From positions 14,050,231-14,114,230 of the forward strand of contig NC_088647.1 of NCBI RefSeq assembly GCF_964019385.1: a stretch of DNA of 64,000 nucleotides. The letters are read 5' to 3'. The translations under genes and the position numbers were made by a program. Below, one piece after another: positions 1-11,400 of the stretch. Within the stretch, counting starts at the first letter, position 1, and each line of letters starts with the position of its first letter. The stretch is from Sycon ciliatum. Taxonomy: Eukaryota > Porifera > Calcarea > Leucosolenida > Sycettidae. The notes beneath the pieces are model-generated. The model did no database searches. It was not told where the DNA came from and worked only from the letters and a program-made list of their open reading frames with translations.

Positions 1-2285
1 TGTTGCTGGTCGCGTCCGCCGATAACCATGAAATTCTCCGACGAGAAGAAGAACAGGAACTTCTCAAACCAGTAGAACTTCCGTGACTTGCGGATGTTGA
101 TAATCGTGGCAGAGTCCTTGACAATCTGCCGTGTCTTCTTCTCGGCTGACTTCAACGCCTGAGTGCCACAAGGACGACAGAGGACAATGGCCGTTACTGG
201 ACAAGTACAAGTACATGTAGGGAGCTTCAAACCCACCTGACCGATAGCAGTGTTGGTAGAACACAACCTCAATAACAAAATGAGTGCAAGGCACCACTGT
301 CAATATTACAAATTGAAGACTCAATACAGAGCAAGCAGAATCTGCACATGGATAGAATCCACGTTGTAAAAAGCAACACCCACTGGCCCCAAACTTCCAC
401 TTTACCTGGAATACTGACGAGATATGACTGGAGACCTTGGACCTTGGTTACGGTGAGAAAGAAATGCCCCCCCCCCCCCCCCCCCCCCCGCGCTAACAAA
501 TATGCCAGAAAGAGCTGGCACCGGTCATAGAAGCATCAAATGAAAAAGAGGGAGACGTGGAACAAAAACGATAGCCAGAAAGTGGGAGAAAAAAATAATT
601 GCACTGGGTGGATGTAGGCCATACCTTCGACGACGAGCCAAGAGTTTTCTCCTTCTTCTGTGCATTGTAGCGACGGCTATCGTAGTAACTAAACACACAC
701 AATCCGATAAAGCACACAGAAGTAAGCAGCGGGCAACATGTTAGTCTAGGCAAGCGGACCATAACTAGAAACAGGAACCCCAACAGCCAATACAGTCATG
801 TACCGTAATGTTGCGTATTAAAGCCGGGCTTATTCCTGTAGAAGCCGATGTCAGAGCCAGGTTTATATTCACATCAGGCTTCTATTCAAACCCGGTATTT
901 CTATGTGTGTCAACACTAATACCAGGCTTATGAGCTGGCAGTGTATCTTGAAAATCAGGCTTCTATATGAGATAGGCTTTAATACAAGACACTACGGTAT
1001 GCTCTACGGCTATCGGAAGATACCAGTCTTTGCAGCAGCAGCAGCAGCGATGGCGCAGATCGCAAGTTAACACGCACAGCACATAATGGTTGCTCACAGC
1101 AAGGCTTCAGATTCCAGACAACTCACTACTCACCGTTTGGCGTTGGCATACGCTGTGAGCGACAGATCAATCTCCACCTTCTTGCACTGCTTGCGCAAAG
1201 CCTGAAACACCATACCAAGGGTGAACAGAAGGCACAGGGCAACAAACCAGATCAGCCAGGTGTAACAACGCTCAGCATTTAAATTGGCAAAAGCAGCCCA
1301 AGAGGTCCATGCACTTGTCCACGTGTGTTACTCGTAAACCCAAACTGGAGCCCCAAAGTCTCAAAATCATGCCTGTATGAGACATTGCACAAATGTTTCA
1401 CTGAACACGTCTGTGAAGACTACTGCATTTTCCGGAATACAAGCCACACATTTCACACTCGCAATTCAACCAAAACAGTCAGTGCAGCTTATACTACGAT
1501 GATCAAATGAACGGTGACATACATTAACAGGGTGGATGTCTGTATTTCATACAGGGTGGATGTCTGTATTTCATACAGGGTGGATGTCTGTATTTCATAC
1601 AGGGTGGATGTCTGTATTTCATACAGGGTGGATGTCTGTATTTCGTGACCAAAATCTAGCTGTGGCTTATACTCCAGTGCGGCTTATTCTCTGGAAAAAT
1701 ACGGTAAGCCTGCTACAGTATAAGTAGGGTAGCATAGCAGGAGCTAACACTGTTCAATAGTCATTCCAAGAGCAGAATACTATTCGGGTCAACTACACGT
1801 TACATGTACATGCATTACAAATATGCAACGCCTCTTACTTTCGCTCGTGCCTTCGCCTTAGCAACTCGCTCCCCCTCAGACAAATCCGTATCGTCATCAT
1901 CTTCGTCGCCCGAGAGCTCCTCAAAGGGATTCCTGCGCAACACATCGCAGAGAGGTACGTGAGCATGATAAGGACAAGTCATTGTACATCAAGACAATGG
2001 TCAGGGACCTCAGGCAATGTACATGTACATGGCACTGTATGTGGAACAGAATAGAACTTCTCATTGGCACATTTACTGGTCCAATGTACAACGTAACACC
2101 TACCCTACACCACGCCACTGAGGGGGAAACACTGAGGGGGAAACATATGTTCCCTTTTGGGAACATTGGCCAAATTAAGGAAAATTAAATAAATTTTAAA
2201 AACGATTACAGACGCAGCAAAATGTTAAAACATGGAAGCATGCACTCATGCATGCATGTGCACACACATGCACACATACACACAC

Positions 2286-2343
<58 letters not shown>

Positions 2344-2635
2344 TTCAGACATCTCACCGCAGGGACATGACGAAGGCATTCCTCTCAAAGCGCAGATCAG
2401 TGATGGTACTGGCCACAGGGTCACCCTGCTGCTTAGCCTCTCGTATCATTACAGCTATGTCGGCCCAGTCGGCAGCACTGGCAATCGCACTGTTGAGTAC
2501 CAACAGAGCACGCTCAACCTGCAAGATAAAACAAAAACCAGAACTCATCCACCTCATCATTTGTAAACCAACTCAAAAGTGAACATTCAAAGTTTGTGAC
2601 AAAAGTTCGCTGAAGCTTGGAAATGATACATCGAC

Positions 2636-2719
<84 letters not shown>

Positions 2720-4186
2720 ATGAGTGAGAGGGGCACACACACGCACGTTCCCAGCACTAACCAAGTCAACATTCATCTCAATCAAGCCAGCTTTCTCTTC
2801 ACTCTCCTCCTGAGATGGCAGAATGGACAGAACAGATACAGGGCCGTCGACAGATGACGTTACAGGACAATACTGGCACATGATCATCAATTTAGCCGAG
2901 TAGTTACCACAGTAACACTAACAGTAACACAAACATGCACAATCACCTTTGCTGATAACTGGCAGAATCTGGTCACCTGGGTCTCGCATTTTAATCACAC
3001 CACCACTCTACAATGCGCTCTCAGCCGACCCATTCCACTTGCACATCACCGCCACAATGAGGACAATTCCGCTGAGATAATATGATTTTGCAGGCCCTCG
3101 ACATAGCTGTTTCGCTCCAGCAGAGCTCATCAGTGGAGGGAATATCAACATCTCAACAGAGTTGTCCTCGCTATGGTGGCGATGGTGTGCAAGTGGAACG
3201 GGTCAACCAGAGAGGTGGAGTGGATGACACGATTCAATTCGCTTATTAAAGCGGAAAAAAGGCACCTACTGGTCGACAATCCCCCGAATCCCCAACAAAC
3301 TGGTGGATTTTACATATGACCCCAGTCATGGGCGAGGACAAAGTGCAGAAAAAGGACACACGCATACATACCATTACATGTACTTCAAGTACATGAGTAC
3401 ACACATCCAGTTGCGCTCACTGAAATCCGACCCAAAGTGCAAAACTGGCGCCCTGGACCAGTTCCGATTACATCGCTGTACTTGTACAGGTGTTCGTCCA
3501 GCAGCATTCGTACCACCTCCAAGCTATCAAGGGCCGTGCAAGTAAGATGACGGCGCGAAATAAGCACTTGGGGTCGGATTTCACCGAGCACAACTGTACA
3601 GTCATGTACATACTGTGTAGATAGAAACTGGCAGAGAAGCTACATCACTTCCCAGTATTGATAGTTGAACACATACTACAGGACCATCACACTTGCACAC
3701 AATCACAATGATTGTTCGCCCACCAATGCACCCTATAGGCTATACCGTCCTGGACAGGAACATGACTTTTGTGATTGTAGACATATCAACTCCAACAAAC
3801 CTCGCCACGTTGTAAGGTATCGACACGCTGCTGAATGTCCTTGCGGACATTGTCCAACTTCTTGACAGCCTGCTTCTCCTGGACAGAATACACATAACAT
3901 TAGAGAGTATGAGGAAGGTCAGTCTACGGCAGCAACCATAAAACTATCTATGTACTCCCCCCCCACACACACCCACCCACACATAATTAATGAGCAGGCT
4001 ACTCCATGCATATGTTGTACCAAGAAGAGCCTTCACGGAGGAAAGTTCAGCCTCCAAAGCTAAGTCCATGCATAGCCAACAAAGTCAATGTCCCAAGTAA
4101 TGCTGAGAGCAGTTAAACCAACCTGATTCAGTTGCTTCACGTCAATCTTTTGTTCCTCCTGTTTGGAGAAGTATTCATCACATGCC

Positions 4187-4266
<80 letters not shown>

Positions 4267-5179
4267 TATACAGTTACACATTACGGGCCATCTGGCGATA
4301 TCGATAATTTCACGGGACAAAAGAGTTTAGTTACGGCCCACCCTCTGAAGTGAAAAAATCTGAAACGTGGTACACAATTATTTCAATAAGGGGTCGTCGC
4401 AAAAGTTTTTTGTCGTCCCTGAAACGAACATGATTCGTTTGGGGGGGGGGGGGGGTGCGAGCCAAAATCGCAAGCCGACCGACACTGTACATATGACACG
4501 TACATGCATGCGATTTTCGTCGTCCAGCATAGCAAGCTGTGTTCGTTTCAGAGGGAGGGAAGGGAGTCCGGGTACGAAATGAACGATGTTCGTTTCAGGG
4601 ACGACAGAAAACTTTTGCGACGACCCTCAAGCTATCGACATTTTTAAAACAAAACTGGTCTGGACCCACCCATAAACGAAGTTTTTAGTACAAACATCGA
4701 TAAATAACTCTTCTTCCATCCTACATCAGCTCACCATCTGGGATGAATCGATAAACAATTTTTAAATTTATGGATGGCCCATTACTGAGCAACTAACCAC
4801 TCGGAAAAACATATCGCAGGGCAGAACACTTGTACATTTGTGCAACGATCGTCCCGTCATGTTCAAAAGCCAAATCTGAAGTCTCCATTACCCAGATGTT
4901 TGTCCGTTTAGCACAACGCAAAACATTCGCAGTGTATGCTACCAGGTGCTTAATAATGACTACTCGCTGCTACTCCACTATGCCCTCTCCCTGAGCCAAA
5001 GGTGTCTCATCCCTACCTGATTCAAAGTTTGAAACTGCCTGTGGGGCTGTTCACTATGCTGTGAAAATAGTATAGGATGGAATTCATCATACCTACGTAC
5101 GGAAGCACAAATACACCCACATACACACACACATAATTATAATAATTATACACACACACACATGCAGAGGAGAGAGAGA

Positions 5180-5245
<66 letters not shown>

Positions 5246-5444
5246 AAAGAGAGACTGCCCAAATTGGCTATACGTGTGTGATGACAACAAACAGCAACAG
5301 GACAAAGACAGTAGCAATGAACACCATAGTTGACATGTGCACAGAGCTGCTGCCGGATAATCACTTTGGCCGTTTACAGGGTGAACTGACACTAACATAC
5401 TGCAGTCAGCACATCTGCTCATCAAACTTACGTCACGTGAATAT

Positions 5445-5479
<35 letters not shown>

Positions 5480-8234
5480 CCAGAATCTTCAGCAGTGTCC
5501 TTGGCTGCTGCCTTGCCACCAGCTATCTGCGGCTTCTTCCTCTCTTTCTGAATGATGAAACCCTGTGATGTGACAAGACAAGGGAAATACACACGATCAC
5601 GCCATATCATTAAATACGTCACGTGCACAGATCCACAAACAGACATACAAGCGAACACATCGACAACGGGTTTGCCAATGTTTCCTCAAATACACTGGTA
5701 CATGTGTTAGCAAGGCAGGCAAGCACAGAGTCAGTACATGAGTGAAGTCAGTTCAGAACCACACATTGACCAAGCATCATAGATAGGGCGTCATGCACCA
5801 CCGCAGTGCGTAAATGACACACTTCCATTTTAATGTTTATGAAGACCACAAGCACCAGGTTAGGGTCTAGAGGGGCGCTTTTCATCTCCTGGCATCAGAA
5901 TACTAAAATATCAATCATTCACCAAGACCTTGCAGACTACCACTCCTACTGCATTCGAACACCGCACATCAAAGACAAAACATGACACATGTACACACGC
6001 ACACATACGCACGGATGAAGACATGGGACAAAGAAATGTCCTGCACGATTTTTAGGACACAGACATGCCTCGGTCAGTGTCCCCCAAAGATCGACAGATT
6101 TTAGTGTCCGTCCGCCTTTACAGCGAGCGCGTATTCAGACAAGAGGCGCCCACCAAGATTATAAACGTTTTAGGCAGCATCACAAATGCAGCTGACCCCT
6201 CGCGAGGTCTGGAGTGGTGTCCACAAAGTCTTGGAAAGTCGTCATGATAGTATTTCTCATCATTTGCCAACTGAGGAAAAGCCTAATGTTGGTGCTGGGC
6301 ACATACAAAAGTACAGTGCTGCTAAACGAAAACCGATCGCATGAGTCAAGTACTCGTCGGGCGCTGTGCAGCCCTAGAGCTGAGATCACTGGGATGCTCA
6401 CTGGTGCATGGCGCAAAGCTGACTCACTCGATCGGATCTCATTGAGCAGCACTGCACAATGCAGCAGAGTGCTGAAAAGCACTTAGACTGCATTAGTACG
6501 TCAACAGATCTGCTACATACCTGGGGCTGAGAGCCGACGTCTTGCATGAGTTTCTCGGCGGCACTCATAGCAGTGAAGAGCTGCACTTGGTGCTCCTCTA
6601 CACAACACACATCACCAACAGCACAGCACAGAGCAGAGCAGGAGAGATTTGCTTGAGTTGTTCTTGCAAGAATCGCCTAGCTTTTTTCTCCTTCCCATGC
6701 ATAGAAGTGCAGAAAACTCATGCCCATACACCAACAATAATGCCCTACTACTAAACACACCAACCTGCCAAGAAGGTCATTTCAGCCGTGATCTTTGTGG
6801 ACAGAGTATGACCGACCATCCGGAGGCAATGGTCCATGAGTTGTGGCCCGAACACTGCACGAAACAAAGCCAAGATAACAACATACAGTGATATTATAGT
6901 GCCAATAATAGAAAAAGCCACCCAATGATGAACAGAAGAAATGCTTCTCATGTAGCATTGCAAATAAATTAGACAGTACAGGTCCAGTCCAGATACCAAC
7001 ATATACTGCAAAACAGGTCATTACTTTAGCGCCGGTGATGTTTTAGCGATTTTAGCGAAAGGAGTGCTTTTCGCTAAAGTTTTACCGCGCCAATCGAAAT
7101 TTTGCATGTACAGTACTAGGCATCTTTCTTTTTGAAATTTGTATCGCTAAAATATTTCATCGCGAATTGGTCCTGATTCAGAAAATACAAAAACATTTAC
7201 CCGCTGAAATTAGCCGTTCTACAGCAACCTCCAGATATGATATCCAAGGCACTCAAGCTTCCGATTTTTTTTATTATTCACGGTTCACGTGAGACTCGGT
7301 TAGATCTATATATATATACATGTATAGAGAGAGGCCGAGTTTTCCGCATCCGTAGGAACGCCACCACCCTTCAAGGATCAAGGCGCAGATGCAGCTCCTA
7401 AAGCGGTGGGAGGTGAGTAGATCAGCTCACCAGCATGTGGTCAAAGACCGAAAATCCCATTCACTGCATCCATGTTTTCCTCGTGCCAGGCCACGAGTTC
7501 CCAATTAACTGTGTGGCTTCCGATTGCCAGCATAATAATGCATATACGAACACATCACACTTCCCAGGTAATCACACTCCAATAGAGTGGTTTCACACCT
7601 ATTACATGTTATTTACAACACAAGACCATACGAGACAGCCATGTTGATTCCAACCCTGTATTTTTGGAACGTAAGAAGGTCCTGCATATCTGTTCTGGGT
7701 ATTTACTATTTACGATCCCAACGCAAATCCATTACACGCACTGTGCTTATGATGGAGACTCTTATATTAGGGCATGCCCACCGGAGAGGACAGCCACTCG
7801 TAGTTTCACATACATACATGTACAAATTACAGGTATTACAAGCTAACACACTTGTATTTGTACTTGTTGCTCACTGCCAAAACTGATCACGTGGGTCTCC
7901 CCGGGAGAGGGGAGAGAGACTCAAAAGGAATCTTAGAAAGATGACTCAATTGGCTATTGAACCGCCCAACGGCCGACACCCCCTGAAATCCCCAAAACTC
8001 TGGGTGGACTTCAAAATGATCCCACTTATGGGCTCACCACGCCTCAGTAAGTGGGTGAGGACAAGGCGCAGAAAGAGGATTGACGGCATCATGGTATCCG
8101 TCCCGGGATCCAACTGCAGTTACCCTTGCCCCCAGTGAAGGTAATACTTGCTACTAGTGTGGGTGGCTAAATCAAAGTGGATCTGATATAAGCGTCACTA
8201 GCACCATTGATTACACAAGAGTTAATCTAGCTAA

Positions 8235-8290
<56 letters not shown>

Positions 8291-8450
8291 ACACTCAGAC
8301 ATGCCCATCGCGGAAGCGATGATAGCGAACAGCTATGTTAGACATAGCAACTTGTGCTGGGATTACACCATTCAACAGCTTGCAAGGCTGATGAATTGAC
8401 CGCCACTAATTTTAGCCTGGTATCCACCACACAGCTGACTGAAGTGACCA

Positions 8451-8492
<42 letters not shown>

Positions 8493-11400
8493 ACATACAC
8501 ACACACACACGCCACAGCTGTACAATCCATTTCAAACGCAACTAACCATAATGTGGACTGAGAATCTTGCGCAGTGTATCACCAGCCTGTGCTCCCTGCA
8601 CAATACTCAAGATCCTGAACAAAGTGCAAGCGGACAGATTTATATTGCCAGTGGCTCGGAAGGGGGGGGGGGGGGGGGCAAAAACGCCATTGGTTAGCCA
8701 CTTTAAGAAAAAAAGAATTATTCAATTGCCATTCCAATGACTCCATCAAGACGGGTGAAAAACAAAGACCGTGATGCAAGATCTCTATAAGCTCACCCCT
8801 CTCTTGTGACTGGCTCGGCCTCTCTGGCGTTGGACAGCGGGTAGGATTCTCGCACGGCAAAGCGCACATCCTCATTGTCCTTGTCCTTACGTCGGCGCAG
8901 CAAGTTGAGAATGGTGTACTGGTGGTCCGTCAAGACAACATTTCCCTACGGTGTGGCAAAGAGAAGGTACGACGACAACAGAACACGTGAATGCAAAGAA
9001 GTCAGTGTCGGACAACCAAAGGAAACGGATACTCCTTCCTGCCAGTGGCTATCCCACCCCTAGAGTGAGCGTGCTCGAATCTGCAAGATGAAAACACTGC
9101 ATGCCCCAATCATCCTGTACAGAAACAAAGCCCCTGTACCCAGCCACCATTGCTAGTGGGCAGTTCTGGAAATTTCCGTGAACAAACTTGTGCGGCCTAC
9201 GGAATAACCATAGACCCTGTACTAAATTGAACCACTTATTGACAATTCTACTTCATTAAAATGTTGTTGTTCTGGTCTCTAGCATCAGATTACTAAAGTA
9301 TCAATCACTCCTAAAGACTAAGCATTCACCACAACTACATCTGAACACTGCGACACTGAGGACAGGAACAATGCGTGCACACGCACACATACGCACGGAT
9401 GAAGACACGGGACAAGGGAATGTTCTGCACGAGTTTTAGGACACAGACATGCCTCGGTCAGTGTCCCCTAAAGATCGACAGATTCTAGTGTCCGTCCGCC
9501 TTTACAGCGAGCGCGTATTCAGACAAGAGGCGCCCACCAAGATTAGAGACGTTTTAGGCAGCATCACAAATGCAGCTGACTCCTTGCAGAGTCCAGAAGT
9601 GGTTTGAATGCATAGTCCACCACACGGTCTTGATCGCACTTATCATCACCTGCCAGAGACCAGAGCTTATGAAATTGAACAAGCAGAAGCAACGAGCACC
9701 CGGCTACAGCCCCAGCGTGTCAAACGCGCGTCACTCACTCTATCGTAGAGCTCAACAATGAGGTGATAGGCTGCCTCATCAGTGCCAAACTGTAGATCAA
9801 TGATACGATCCCCGCCGAGCTGCCGCACACTAACGAGACGGCGTGACTTCAGATGCTTGCGACACTGCAACACAAAAACAAAGAGTGAGCAACTGAATGA
9901 GGACGAAGCAGCAAGGCGAAAGCAGCACACCTACAATAGGTTCCTGGCTCCCTATCGGATGGGTGCCAGTGTCTGTGCTGCTATTGACATTCTAGGCGTA
10001 TGGAAGAGATGCACCGAAAGTAACGGAAATACAAGTACACTGAGCATTCGTGAAGTTACAGTAATATCCCAACACACATCAGGTGTGCAACGTACATGTA
10101 CATCAGTAGGACATTGAACTTACTTTCAATGAGAACTGCGACGGCATGTTGGGTTTGGGCCACTCAAAGTCGGTGCTATGAATGCGTATGCCGGATTCAA
10201 AAAGCAACATCTTCTTCAGATCGGGCCTGCCACGGCAAAATCCAAAAGGAGCAAGAATCAAATAGAAACTAGTCTGGTCTGAGTTACATAGTACATAATC
10301 AATGTGGACAAAGATCGATGCCAACATCAAAGAAAATGCGCCATCATCACCAACGCACATTACAGAGGTTGCGCACAACGAAAATTCGTAAGATTTCGAC
10401 TGTCCGGGTTCGAGTAACGAAAGTTGCTGCGAAGATCCGTCCAATTGAGACCGAAACAGAGCAGATCTACGAAAAAAATCGTTACCTGGAGTACTAAAAT
10501 ACTGATATTTTACAACTCCCTGTCTTGACTCTTCGCACCCGCGTGGCCGCTGCGTCGGCCCACTACGAAAGAGTTCACGCGTTGTGCGCAACCTCCCGGT
10601 TTACGAATATTCGTTAGCTTTTTTCGTTTAAAATATTCGTTATGGCGCTACGAATTTTCGTTGTGCGCAACCTCTCCATTATTCAGATCTTCTGTGCTAA
10701 CCCACATTCGGCTGCACCAGAGATTCGTAATTCAATGCAATGGAACATGGATTTTCCACTATAGAAACCATCTAGCAGCAGTGTATGTGCCACGCGGATA
10801 GGTGTTCATGCTAAAGGTCAGCGGCAGAGCGAGGTGAAATTCGGAGCACAGCCAGCCCAAGCCAGTCAGATCTCGTTTACACTATGCTGCATTATGCACA
10901 CTCGCTCTCTGTCACCAACCAATCTGGCGGCTAGGCAGGGAGCCTGGCAACTGACTAGGCATTACGATGGCCTTGAATAACATGCCAGTTCCAGGTGATT
11001 TTCCACCAGTCGGTGAAGAACCGAATAAACAAGGTTCGGCCGCGGAGAAAACGTAGAGCCCTCCACGGTTCAACAGTGTTCGCCATGTTCCACCAGCAAT
11101 ACATGTAGAGTGGTTTAACATCTCTGTCACATGACCATACGGAGCAGCCATGTTAGTTCCAACTCCACACAAACCCTGCATCTATGGGTCACATGATGTC
11201 GGCCATGTTGGTTGCACTGTCCACATGCCATGATCACTTTCTCCACAAACTTAGTCACATGACAAAGATGTGAAACCACTCTATACGGTGTGAAATGCGT
11301 TGGCCAGCAATGACTTACTTTGCTAAGCGAATGAGGTATGTCTTGTTGTCCACATCATACACATTGACAACTCTCAAGCCGAGTAGACTGCAACAACATG

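Noticed and set aside
2206-2890. Several His/Thr-, Val/Cys- and Ser/Leu-repeat frames
   Set aside because: Arise from (CA)n and (AG)n microsatellites and overlap real NEMF exons on the other strand.
8791-8796. GTGAGC as the donor of NEMF exon 5
   Set aside because: Consensus is good, but using it leaves two bases that cannot join exon 6 in frame, and it drops conserved residues that follow when one G is removed.
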